64,000 bases of DNA from Thomasclavelia spiroformis DSM 1552. GTDB taxonomy: Bacteria; Bacillota_I; Bacilli_A; Erysipelotrichales; Coprobacillaceae. The notes under the pieces were generated by a model, which saw only the letters and a program-made list of their open reading frames with translations, was not told where the DNA came from and ran no database searches. The stretch's first letter is position 1, and every line of letters begins with the position of its first letter. The position numbers and the translations under genes are program-made. The DNA is taken from contig NZ_CP102275.1 in NCBI RefSeq assembly GCF_025149465.1, positions 124,001 through 188,000 on the forward strand, written 5' to 3'. Positions 45,256-53,904 of the stretch are shown piece by piece.

Positions 45256-45280
45256 AAAGATTGCACAAACAATCTTTTTA
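45254..45280. terminator. Bidirectional terminator between Imm5-like gene and dut
   Basis: AAAAAGATTG (45254-45263) and CAATCTTTTT (45270-45279). Confidence 0.85.
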
Positions 45281-45790
45281 TTTGTTTGTAGAACCAAAAC
45301 CACCATTACGTTGATCAGTTGTATCATCATCTTCAACAAGACCAAAAGGCATGAATATACCTTGAGCAAAACCTTGTCCAGCATTTAATTCTACAGTTTT
45401 ATTTTCATTACTATCATTTGTAATTTTAATAAAAATATGGCCTTCATTATCACTATTAAAATAGTCACTATCAATTATCCCTACAGTATTATTTAATTGA
45501 AGACGATATTTAAATCCTAATCCACTTCTTGGAAAAATAGCTAAAAACCATCCTTCATTAATTTTAACTCTAATTCCAGTAGGAATATTGATGGTTTCTT
45601 GAGGTTTTAATGTAAAATTAATTGGAGTATAAAAATCATATCCAGCAGAACCAATAGTTGCTCTTTTAGGAAGCTTGATTGTTTCATATATGTTTTCAAT
45701 TTGAGATTCATCATAATTATCAAGAGTATTTTTAAAGTCGTTAATAAATTGTTCTTTTGATATTTTTAGAAATTTTGCTATTGTTTGCAT
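45278..45790 (-). CDS. dut: dUTP diphosphatase (trimeric dUTPase)
   Basis: 170 residues. The five dUTPase motifs are present: AGYDFYTP, PRSGLGFK, NTVGIIDSDY, an altered motif 4 (GQGFAQGIFMP) and the C-terminal RNGGFGSTNK. An N-terminal extension of about 40 residues (KFLKISKEQFINDF) precedes the core. It hydrolyses dUTP to dUMP and protects DNA from uracil. AGGAG site. The extension and isolated setting resemble phage or mobile-element dUTPases, which is inference. Confidence 0.92.
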   Translation of the reverse strand: MQTIAKFLKISKEQFINDFKNTLDNYDESQIENIYETIKLPKRATIGSAGYDFYTPINFTLKPQETINIPTGIRVKINEGWFLAIFPRSGLGFKYRLQLNNTVGIIDSDYFNSDNEGHIFIKITNDSNENKTVELNAGQGFAQGIFMPFGLVEDDDTTDQRNGGFGSTNK

Positions 45791-45899
45791 AGTATCTCCT
45801 TTTTTATATTTTTTAGATTATTATACACTAAATAAAAAAAATTAAAAGAATTTAGTATTTTTAATGAAAAAAAGTTATAATTATAAAAAAGGAGGACAA

Positions 45900-46748
45900 A
45901 TGATGAAAAAGGTTATAAATGTATTTTTAACTATAATAATGGCTTGTGTTGTGGTATTGCTAGTAATTAGTTTATCAATTCGAACAATATCAACTAAAAC
46001 AATTAGTAATGCATTTTTTGAAGAAGAAGTAAGTAATAATATGAAAGAAGTTTTAGCGAACACTTTTCCTGATGTAAGTAGTGAAAATATTGATGTACTG
46101 GAAAATGTAATAAAGGATAATGAAGCTATAAATGAAGTAGCAAATGATTTATTGAATCATATTAGTGATTCAATTAGTAGTGGTAATAAAGTCGATAGTG
46201 AAACAATATTAAATGAAATATCAGTTGCTATAGATCAAAATGTCCCTGTAATAGAAGAAGCACTAGGAAAAGATATTCCTGAAGAACAAATAAAAGAAAT
46301 TCAAAATAAATTAACTGATGAAGATAGTAACTTAAAAAATCAAATCGATCAAACAGTTGATAAAATAGAAAATATGGATTCTTCGGCTAAACAAGTTATT
46401 AAAACATATGATGCGTTGAATAATAACGTAACAAAGATATTATGTATTATAAGTTTAGTTGTGATTATTGTGTTACTTGGAATTATTAACAAGTCATTTT
46501 TTAAGTGGTCATTGTTTTCAGGAATTTCATTAATTGTATCAGGAGTTATTGTGGGAGTGATAGTACCAATGATAGTTAATGTAGTAGAGGTCGCTATTGG
46601 TCAAAGAATTTTAGGTACAACGATAGATATAGCAGTCAATAGTTTGAATATAGCGGGGATTATTTGTGCTGTTATAGGTATAGTATTAATTATTGTATAT
46701 GCTATTTTAAATCGTCGATATCGTACATATGATAGACAATATTATTAA
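45900..46748 (+). CDS. Membrane protein of unknown function
   Basis: 283 residues. One N-terminal helix (about 5-27), an extracytoplasmic, Asn/Glu/Asp-rich helical region (about 35-175) and three helices near the C-terminus (about 182-200, 208-240, 250-275). AAGGAGG stands right before the ATG pair at 45900/45903. No family recognised; the layout recalls small envelope stress or sensor-like proteins but nothing firmer can be said. Confidence 0.7.
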   Translation: MMKKVINVFLTIIMACVVVLLVISLSIRTISTKTISNAFFEEEVSNNMKEVLANTFPDVSSENIDVLENVIKDNEAINEVANDLLNHISDSISSGNKVDSETILNEISVAIDQNVPVIEEALGKDIPEEQIKEIQNKLTDEDSNLKNQIDQTVDKIENMDSSAKQVIKTYDALNNNVTKILCIISLVVIIVLLGIINKSFFKWSLFSGISLIVSGVIVGVIVPMIVNVVEVAIGQRILGTTIDIAVNSLNIAGIICAVIGIVLIIVYAILNRRYRTYDRQYY

Positions 46749-46760
46749 AATATATAAAGA

Positions 46761-46790
46761 AAAGATAACCGAGTTATGGGTTATCTTTTT
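46761..46790 (+). terminator. Terminator after the 45900 gene
   Basis: AAAGATAACC (46761-46770) and GGTTATCTTT (46779-46788) followed by Ts. Confidence 0.9.
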
Positions 46791-46862
46791 AAATTAAAAA
46801 ATAAATTTTTATTTATCAAACACTCAACTTTAATATATTATTTTTCTAATATTCAAGTTCTT

Positions 46863-47827
46863 TTAATATTTTTCAGCTTCTGGTTTATACTCAGCTTGCG
46901 CTGAAACATAAAGAATTGTGTTGCTGATATGAATTTTTGCTATATAAAGTGTTTTGTTTTCTACTGAATAAAACTCATGAACTATTCCGTGAGAGTCTTT
47001 AATCTCTTCGTTTGATATAGGAAGTGTCATACTATTAAATAATACACTATCACTTTCTATTGTATCTATAACAACAAAATCTATTTTGATATTATCATCG
47101 TTAAATGAGTATGCTTCTTTAAGCATAGAACCTACTTTTCAATTCTGGCTTAGTTTAGTCGATGTATCATTAGCTGTATAACCAGCAGCATCAACGATTT
47201 CTATGAATTGATCTGTTTTTATGAGACGAATACCTGGAAACAGTTTTATTAACAAAAAGTACCACCTAACAATATCAAAACAACCAAAATTCTTAAAGCC
47301 AGATTTCGATTATTCTTGTTCGTTTTATTGGAGTTGATATGTTCTTCAGGTGGAAGAATTTCCTTTTCTTTCATTTCACCTTTGTGCCGTATCTTACAAG
47401 TGAGTGCCCGAGCGCCAGATAGGAAAAATCCGATTGTGATAAATATTGTTCCAGAGGCAAGAAAAGGTACTAAATTTTTAATACTTGGTGTTAAAATATC
47501 GGTTGAACTTTCTGGTTCACTAGGATTGTACTTTATTTTGATTTTATCGTACAGTTTCATTGCTTTACTTCTATTTTAGAGTTTATTTCTGTCAACTTCG
47601 TATTGATAGGTAATATCATAATTGACATGACGATTATGATGAGTACCCGAATACTCACTTAAAATATCGCTAATAAGCAGTTGCGGAAATCCAGTCTTTT
47701 TGATTATGTTCATTTATGTAGTTGTAAATACCTTCACCGATCATTTGAATACCAAGAATTAATACAATAATTCCCATTATTCTAAAGATTATTGTAAAAA
47801 TTGTTCCTTTTTTTATAATTATGCCAT
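46863..47827 (-). pseudogene. Decayed DUF3592-type membrane protein gene
   Basis: Pieces of one gene can be joined across the minus strand: start at 47827, a helix (FRIMGIIVLILGI), NQKDWISATAY, YDITYQYEVD, IKIKYNPSEPESS (typical of DUF3592), a second helix, a lysine-rich linker, a third helix, then a soluble end to 46863. Lesions seen: frameshift just after the start codon, frameshift near 47672-47676, in-frame TAA at 47576-47578, frameshift near 47261-47267, and in-frame TGA at 47139-47141. About 320 residues in the ancestor. It begins 4 bp after the intact gene upstream, so both were one operon. Confidence 0.8.
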
Positions 47828-47830
47828 TTT

Positions 47831-48751
47831 TTAACTTTTTGCTGCTTCTATTCTGTCTTTTAATATATTCACTTCATATTCATGAATTTGTTGCTCGTAT
47901 TGAAATTCATGTTTTTCCCCTTTATTATCGATAAATTCAAAATAGAAGTAATAATTTCTGTGTAATGAACCGTTACCGTAACTTCGGTGTTTTACAACTC
48001 TTTTAACCTTTCGACGGTCTGCAATTTCACTATATTTGTAGTACCGTCCGTTAAATGGAGTTGTTCGACAGTAAAAACTATTATTTTTGATTTTAATTTG
48101 AAAAAATAAGTAATAATTAAACAGAAATAAAGCAATGATAATAACTATTATAATACTTGGAATAATAATAAAATTAAAACTAATTTCTTTGATTAAAAAA
48201 GCATCAATGAAAGCAACTACAGCAAGTATTATCATACCAAACGTAATTCTTGTTTTGCCAAAAACTTTACCGTCAATCAAATAATCTTCTTTTTCTTTTA
48301 GGGTGTTTGTCTTGATACTTTGTGTCTTAGTGTTTGCTCGTTTAATTAAATAAGCAACGCCTTTTTTATCATTATAGAAGAACTGGAAACGAATCATTTT
48401 TTTGTTATAAAGTGCAATATTACAATATTCACCTTGTCCACCATTTTGAGATCTACCGGAGTTGATCCATGCTTTTTCAATATCGTCATAAGTATAATAC
48501 TTTCCGTTATTGATGCTTGTTTGATAATAAAAGCCCTCATCAAAAATCAGCACTTTATAAAATAAAAGACGGTATATTGCAAGTATAAAAACAAGTACCA
48601 TCAATGTAGTAAAAATTTCTGCAAATATGACTGCTTTGTTGTTTGTTTTGTACAGCCATAGTGTAAGTAGGCAAAATAAGCCAGACATTAAAAATGTCAA
48701 AATTACAGGTGTTTTACCACTTTCTATTTTATATTTCCATGCTTTATCCAA
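47831..48751 (-). CDS. Internally duplicated membrane protein, PH-like domains
   Basis: About 306 residues. Two similar halves each have a pair of transmembrane helices followed by a beta-rich segment: FDEGFYYQTSINNGKYYTYD in the first and NSFYCRTTPFNGRYYKYSEI in the second. The beta segments resemble bacterial PH-like domains. The TTG at 48751 is favoured because GGGGGGA lies 7 bp upstream; a TTG seven codons earlier would read through that site. No function recognised. Followed at once by a decayed DUF3592-type gene. Confidence 0.65.
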   Translation of the reverse strand: MDKAWKYKIESGKTPVILTFLMSGLFCLLTLWLYKTNNKAVIFAEIFTTLMVLVFILAIYRLLFYKVLIFDEGFYYQTSINNGKYYTYDDIEKAWINSGRSQNGGQGEYCNIALYNKKMIRFQFFYNDKKGVAYLIKRANTKTQSIKTNTLKEKEDYLIDGKVFGKTRITFGMIILAVVAFIDAFLIKEISFNFIIIPSIIIVIIIALFLFNYYLFFQIKIKNNSFYCRTTPFNGRYYKYSEIADRRKVKRVVKHRSYGNGSLHRNYYFYFEFIDNKGEKHEFQYEQQIHEYEVNILKDRIEAAKS

Positions 48752-49346
48752 ATTAAATCCCCCCGAATACAACTCTTTTGTATCAATTATAATTTATTGT
48801 ATCTCTTTGTTTTGATAAATTCTATATTTTTACTTAAAATAATTTTTTCTTGATAGCTCAATTAATTGATCATTTTTGGATCAGGGGTAAGATGATGTAA
48901 TATTGTGTAAATGGATAAGATTAACAGGTTACAATAATTTCTTATTTTCAATGATTTTGTAGGACAGGATTAAATCTTTATGAAGTGATATAACTACTTA
49001 CAAAATTTATATTATATTTTTTATAAAAAATGGAATAAAAAATTTTTTATTAATTATGGTGTATTAAATTTGATTTATCATAATATACTTGTTAAAATTC
49101 TAAGCGTTAAATGAGTTTAGCGTTAAAGAATTGCTTTTTTTTGAGATATTTAGGAAAAAGCAACATCTTAAAATAAAGGTTTTTTGTAAAATAACCATCT
49201 TAAATTTTTTATTTACTAATTTTCTAAAAATAAAGAAATTTAGCGTAATATCGGTTATAATTTAGAAATGTTTGGTGTAGTAATTAAGCATTTGATTTTA
49301 AATTTGATATTATATAAACAATAATTTTGTAGGAGGGAAAGTGTGT
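48752..49346. other. 595-bp AT-rich intergenic region upstream of nrdD
   Basis: No gene seen. It holds two direct copies of AGCGTTAAA (49103-49111 and 49119-49127, 16-bp period) and a partial third (AGCGTAA at 49242-49248). TCTTAAA also recurs around 49170-49205. No match to the NrdR box was recognised. AGGAGGG at 49331 serves nrdD. Confidence 0.5.
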
Positions 49347-51506
49347 ATGAAGGTAATTAAAAGAGATGGACAAAAAGTTGATTTTGATGCATCAAAAATT
49401 GAAAATGCAATCTTAAAAGCGATGAAATGTGGTAGCGGAATTGTTGATACCAAATGTGCTCATGATATTGCTGTTGAAATTGAAAAATGGCATGAGTTTG
49501 ATGGAAATAATATTTCAATTTATCGTATTGAAGGACAAGTTTTTGAAAAGTTAATTGAAAAAGGACAAATTTTAACAGCTAAGGCATATGAGGGTTATCG
49601 TAAGGTAAGAGAATTTCAACGTGAAACTAATACAATCGATAATGAAATTTATGGAATTGTTAATCAAACTAATAAGGAAGCAATGGAAGAAAACTCTAAT
49701 AAAGATGCTACTGTTTTAGCAACTCAAAGAGATTTGATTGCAGGTGAATTTTCTAGAGATTATTGTCGTAGATTGTTGTTGCCTCCAAAGATTGTTCAAG
49801 CTCATGATGATGGAATTATTCATTTTCATGATATGGATTATTATATTCAAAAGATGCATAATTGCGATTTAGTTAATTTAAAGGATATGTTTGCTAAAGG
49901 AACAGTAATTAATGATAAATTAATTGAAACACCTAAATCATTGCAAACAGCTTGTACAGTTGCAACACAAATTGTACAACAAGTTGCAAATGGTCAATAT
50001 GGTGGACAAACGATTTCATTAGCTCATTTATCTCCATATGTAAGATTAAGCTATGAAAAGCATCAACGTAATGTTCGTCGAGAAGGTCAATTAGTAGGAA
50101 TAGATTATACTCAAGAACAAATTGATAAAATTGCTAATGCAAGATTAAAAGATGAAATTAAAGCGGGAATTCAAACAATTCAGTATCAAATTAATACATT
50201 CTCTACTACAAATGGACAAGCACCATTTTTATCAGTATTTATGTATTTAAGAGAAGAGCCTGAATATATTAAAGAAACAGCAATGTTAATTGAAGAAACA
50301 TTAAGACAAAGATATGTTGGAATGAAGAATCCAGTTGGTGCATATGTAACACCAGCATTTCCTAAATTACTTTATGTATTGGATGATAATAATGTACCTC
50401 AAGATAGTGAATATCGTTATTTAACAGATTTAGCTGTAAAATGTGTTTCTAAACGAATGATGCCTGATTTTATTTCTGCTAAAATTATGAGAGAAAATTA
50501 TGAAGGTGAAGTATTCCCATGTATGGGATGTCGTAGCTTCTTATCACCTTGGAAAGATGAAAATGGCGAATATAAATGGTATGGTCGTTTTAATCAAGGG
50601 GTCGTAACATTAAATTTAGCTGATGCGGGATTATCTGCGAACCATAATCTTGAAGTTTTTTGGAAAATTTTAGATGAAAGACTTGAATTATGTAAAGAAG
50701 CATTATTATTAAGACATGAAAGTTTAAAAGGAACAGTCGGTGATGTTAGTCCAATTCACTGGCGTTATGGGGCATTAGCTCGTTTAAAATCAGGTGAAAC
50801 AATTGATAAGTTATTAGAAAATGGATATTCAACAATTTCTTTAGGTTATATTGGATTATATGAATGTGTTGTTGCTTTAATTGGTAGTACGCATACTTCT
50901 AAAGAAGGTAATGAACTAGCAACAAAGATCATGGAACGTTTAAGAGAAGCTTGTGATAGTTGGAAAAAAGAAACAGGACTTGGATTTGGTTTATATGGAA
51001 CGCCAGCTGAATCAACTACATATACTTTTGCAAAAGCATTGAAAAAACGTTTTGGAATTGTAGAGGGAATTACAGATAAAGATTATTTAACTAATTCTTA
51101 TCATGTTAATGTTAGAGAACATATTGATGCCTTTGATAAACTTGGAATAGAAGCAAAATTCCAAAAACTTTCATCAGGTGGAGCAATTAGTTATGTTGAA
51201 GTTACAAATATGTCTGAAAATTTAGATGCTCTTAGTGAATTGATTGATTATATGTATGAAACTATTCAATATGCAGAAATTAATACAAAATCTGATTATT
51301 GCCAAGAATGTGGTTATGATGGTGAAATTTTATTAGATGAAAATCGTGAATGGTATTGTCCAAATTGTGGTAACAGAAATCATAAAACTTTAAATGTATG
51401 TCGTCGTACTTGCGGGTATTTAGGTGATAATTTCTGGAATCAAGGAAGAACTCAAGAAATAGCTGAACGTTTTGTTCATTTAGATAATCACTTGTTAGGT
51501 GAGTAG
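49347..51506 (+). CDS. nrdD: Anaerobic (class III) ribonucleoside-triphosphate reductase
   Basis: About 719 residues. An N-terminal ATP-cone (VIKRDGQKVDFDASKIENAI) gives allosteric control. The catalytic barrel and a C-terminal zinc site (CQECGYDG and CPNCGNRN) are followed by the glycyl radical loop RTCGYLGD. It makes dNTPs without oxygen. ATG 49347 lies 10 bp after AGGAGG and is preferred over the GTG at 49341. Paired with nrdG. Confidence 0.97.
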   Translation: MKVIKRDGQKVDFDASKIENAILKAMKCGSGIVDTKCAHDIAVEIEKWHEFDGNNISIYRIEGQVFEKLIEKGQILTAKAYEGYRKVREFQRETNTIDNEIYGIVNQTNKEAMEENSNKDATVLATQRDLIAGEFSRDYCRRLLLPPKIVQAHDDGIIHFHDMDYYIQKMHNCDLVNLKDMFAKGTVINDKLIETPKSLQTACTVATQIVQQVANGQYGGQTISLAHLSPYVRLSYEKHQRNVRREGQLVGIDYTQEQIDKIANARLKDEIKAGIQTIQYQINTFSTTNGQAPFLSVFMYLREEPEYIKETAMLIEETLRQRYVGMKNPVGAYVTPAFPKLLYVLDDNNVPQDSEYRYLTDLAVKCVSKRMMPDFISAKIMRENYEGEVFPCMGCRSFLSPWKDENGEYKWYGRFNQGVVTLNLADAGLSANHNLEVFWKILDERLELCKEALLLRHESLKGTVGDVSPIHWRYGALARLKSGETIDKLLENGYSTISLGYIGLYECVVALIGSTHTSKEGNELATKIMERLREACDSWKKETGLGFGLYGTPAESTTYTFAKALKKRFGIVEGITDKDYLTNSYHVNVREHIDAFDKLGIEAKFQKLSSGGAISYVEVTNMSENLDALSELIDYMYETIQYAEINTKSDYCQECGYDGEILLDENREWYCPNCGNRNHKTLNVCRRTCGYLGDNFWNQGRTQEIAERFVHLDNHLLGE

Positions 51507-51508
51507 TA

Positions 51509-52021
51509 ATGAGATATGCACAAATTAGAAAAACAGATATAGCAAATGGTGAAGGTATAAGGGTTTCTTTATATGTTCAAGGATGTCACCGTCATTGTTT
51601 TAATTGTTTTAATCAAGAAACATGGGATTTTTGTGGTGGTGAAGAATTTGATGTTGATATTGAAAATACTTTGATTGATTTAATTAAACGTCCACATATT
51701 TCTGGGTTAACAGTTCTTGGTGGAGAACCGTTAGAGTTAGAAAATAGAAATGATGTTTTTAGATTATTAAAACGAGTTAAAGAATGCTGTAAAGATAAAA
51801 CAATCTGGCTTTATTCAGCTTTTCTGTATGAAGATATTAAGAATTTTGATGTTGATATATTATCTTATGTAGATGTATTAGTTGATGGTCCATTTGTAGA
51901 TGGATTAAAGGATCGTAAGCTTAGGTTTAGAGGTTCATCTAATCAAAGGATTATTGATGTACCAAAATCTTTAGAAAATGATAAGATTGTTTTATATGCA
52001 GATAGTAGATTTTATAAATAA
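51509..52021 (+). CDS. nrdG: Anaerobic ribonucleotide reductase activating protein
   Basis: 170-residue radical-SAM activase. CHRHCFNC is the CX3CX2C cluster motif near residue 26; VLGGEPL is the SAM-binding motif. It has no extra ferredoxin domain, unlike the GRE activase at 21646. Starts 3 bp after nrdD. Confidence 0.96.
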   Translation: MRYAQIRKTDIANGEGIRVSLYVQGCHRHCFNCFNQETWDFCGGEEFDVDIENTLIDLIKRPHISGLTVLGGEPLELENRNDVFRLLKRVKECCKDKTIWLYSAFLYEDIKNFDVDILSYVDVLVDGPFVDGLKDRKLRFRGSSNQRIIDVPKSLENDKIVLYADSRFYK

Positions 52022-52059
52022 TTGATTAAAGACTGCTGTAATTAAAATAACAAAATATT

Positions 52060-52097
52060 ACCAGAAGTAAGATAAATATATCTTCTTCTGGTTTTTA
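52060..52097 (+). terminator. Terminator after nrdG
   Basis: ACCAGAAG (52060-52067) pairs with CTTCTGGT (52085-52092), extendable inward (AAGATA/TATCTT), followed by Ts. Confidence 0.9.
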
Positions 52098-52115
52098 ATT
52101 ATAGAAAAAGTATTC

Positions 52116-52144
52116 TTGAACCTAGATTTTTAAGAGTATATAAT
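52116..52144 (+). promoter_or_regulatory. Promoter of the candidate small RNA
   Basis: TTGAAC (52116-52121), 17-bp spacer, consensus TATAAT (52139-52144). Start site expected near 52151. No coding sequence or ribosome site follows at once. Confidence 0.75.
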
Positions 52145-52150
52145 ATAGAT

Positions 52151-52266
52151 GTTAATCATAGCTATAGTTAAAGAATCAAACGAAATTTTTCGTTTGATGA
52201 TTTGATTAGATGTTTTTAATCTCTTTAGCTATTATAGCTTTAGTAGGCGAATTTACGCCTTTTTCT
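52151..52266 (+). ncRNA. Candidate structured small RNA or cis-regulatory RNA
   Basis: A promoter leads into about 115 nt that can fold as a three-way junction. P1: 52160-52174 with 52222-52239 (AGCTATA...AAAGA with TCTTTAGC...TATAGCT, one bulge). P2: perfect 11-bp hairpin ATCAAACGAAA/TTTCGTTTGAT at 52175-52198. P3: GATTA/TAATC at 52204-52221. An intrinsic terminator follows: AGGCG (52245-52249), CGCCT (52256-52260), Ts to 52265. No open frame with a ribosome site spans it. It lies between nrdG and pssA, 150 bp before pssA, so a trans-acting RNA is as likely as a riboswitch. No known family was recognised. Confidence 0.55.
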
Positions 52267-52417
52267 TTTATAAGTCTTTTTATGATATACGTTGTTTTAA
52301 AAGTATTTTTAGTTATTATAAAAGGTTTATTTAAAAGACAAAATTTATATTAATGTACATTATTAGCTAAATATATGCTATACTATTTTTGTCAAAAAAA
52401 TTATAGGGAGTAGAAAA
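52267..52417 (+). promoter_or_regulatory. Leader region of pssA
   Basis: AT-rich spacer with a TATACT -10 candidate at 52379-52384 and a poor -35 box. GGGAG precedes the pssA ATG. Nothing else seen. Confidence 0.4.
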
Positions 52418-53032
52418 ATGATCGGTTATTATAGTTATACGGTTATTCTTACATATTTGTCGTTAGTGTTTGCAATGGCAGGAATTCATTTGTCATTTAA
52501 TGGAATGTACCAGTGGGCATTTATATGTTTAATAATGTGTGGTATTTGTGATACATTTGATGGAATGGTAGCTCGTAGCAAGAAAAATCGCACTGATGAA
52601 GAAAAGCGCTTTGGAATTCAAATTGATTCATTATGTGATTTAGTTGCTTTTGGAGTTTTTCCAGCTATTCTAGGATATAATGTAGGTTTAAGTTCAATTG
52701 GATGGCTAGCAATAGAGATTTTTTATGTTTTAGCAGCTGTTATAAGATTAGCTTATTTTAATGTTAAAGAAGAAACTAGGCAACAAGAAACAGATGAAAA
52801 AAGAAAGTATTATCAAGGATTACCTGTAACAACTTCTTCTTTTATTTTGCCATTAGCTTATGCATTTAGATATGTTATTTTTGAATTATCATATTTATAT
52901 GGGGCATTGATGTTAATTACAGGAATTTTATTTATTGTTGATTTTAAAGTACCTAAGGTTCAATCAAAAGGATTAGTGGCTTTAGGAATACTTGTTATTA
53001 TAGAGTTGATTCAGATTGTGGTGATGAAATGA
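52418..53032 (+). CDS. pssA: CDP-diacylglycerol-serine O-phosphatidyltransferase
   Basis: 204-residue membrane enzyme that makes phosphatidylserine. The CDP-alcohol motif is CDTFDGMVARSKKN...GIQIDSLCDLV, and about six helices are predicted. Overlaps psd by 4 bp (ATGA), so the two steps to phosphatidylethanolamine are co-translated. Confidence 0.93.
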   Translation: MIGYYSYTVILTYLSLVFAMAGIHLSFNGMYQWAFICLIMCGICDTFDGMVARSKKNRTDEEKRFGIQIDSLCDLVAFGVFPAILGYNVGLSSIGWLAIEIFYVLAAVIRLAYFNVKEETRQQETDEKRKYYQGLPVTTSSFILPLAYAFRYVIFELSYLYGALMLITGILFIVDFKVPKVQSKGLVALGILVIIELIQIVVMK

Positions 53033-53904
53033 TAGTTGTTGATCGCTTGGGAAATGTTATAACTAATGGTGAAAAACAAAATAATTTGTTGGAAAAACTT
53101 TATGGTACAGTTATTGGCAGATGTGTTTTAAAAATTCTTGTTTGTCGGTTTGTTAGTAACATTGGCGGCTGGTATATGAATTCTAGTTTGTCTAAACATA
53201 TGATAAAATCGTTTATTGAAGAAAATAAAATTGATATGTCGCAGTATATTGATAAGAAATTTACAAGTTATAATGATTTTTTTACGCGTAAGATAATCGA
53301 AGGAAAACGTCCTTTTTTAGTGAATGATAATGTGTTAATTAGTCCTGCGGATTCTAAATTATCATGTTATCGAATAGATGATGATAGTTGTTTTCTGATA
53401 AAGAATACATTATATTCTTTATCAGATTTATTGAATAATGATATATTGGCTAAGGAATATTTAAATGGCTATTGTTTGATTTTTAGATTGAGTGTAGATG
53501 ATTATCATCGCTATAGTTATATTGATGATGGAAAAATTGTTGAAAGTAAATATATACCGGGTGAATTTCATACGGTTAATCCTATAGCCAATGATTATTA
53601 TCCAATTTATAAGCGTAATAGTCGTAATTATACTATTATTGAATCAAAGAATTTTGGAAAGCTGATTCAAATGGAAGTTGGAGCCATGATGGTTGGTAAA
53701 ATTGTGAATTATGACAAAAAATATTGTCATAAAGGTGAAGAAAAGGGATATTTTGAATTTGGTGGATCTACAGTAATTATTTTATTTAAAGATAATCAAG
53801 TGATTATTGATGATGATATTATTAAAAATACAAATGAAGATAAAGAAACTGTGGTAAAATTAGGTGAAACTATAGGTAAGAAGTACTCAAGGGAGGTTAA
53901 ATAA
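53029..53904 (+). CDS. psd: Phosphatidylserine decarboxylase proenzyme
   Basis: 291 residues. FRLSVDDYHRY holds the catalytic Asp-His, HTVNP a core motif, and FGGSTVIILF the self-cleavage site, here GGST in place of the common LGST, where Ser becomes the pyruvoyl group. Decarboxylates phosphatidylserine to phosphatidylethanolamine. Overlaps pssA and abuts parA. Confidence 0.92.
   Translation: MIVVDRLGNVITNGEKQNNLLEKLYGTVIGRCVLKILVCRFVSNIGGWYMNSSLSKHMIKSFIEENKIDMSQYIDKKFTSYNDFFTRKIIEGKRPFLVNDNVLISPADSKLSCYRIDDDSCFLIKNTLYSLSDLLNNDILAKEYLNGYCLIFRLSVDDYHRYSYIDDGKIVESKYIPGEFHTVNPIANDYYPIYKRNSRNYTIIESKNFGKLIQMEVGAMMVGKIVNYDKKYCHKGEEKGYFEFGGSTVIILFKDNQVIIDDDIIKNTNEDKETVVKLGETIGKKYSREVK

Noticed and set aside
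47139-47141. In-frame TGA as a recoded Trp or Sec codon
   Set aside because: Other genes use TGG for Trp, and the same locus has further frameshifts and a TAA. Decay explains it better.
46863-47560. Two separate small hypothetical proteins
   Set aside because: The connecting DNA continues the coding sense across frameshifts and stops, and neither frame has a convincing ribosome site. They are pieces of one decayed gene.
49615-49640. parS-like sequence near TTTCAACGTGAAAC
   Set aside because: It has an extra base at the centre and breaks the palindrome, and it lies inside nrdD.
52151-52266. 6S RNA or a known riboswitch
   Set aside because: It is too short for 6S RNA and lacks its long bulged duplex; no conserved aptamer core was recognised.
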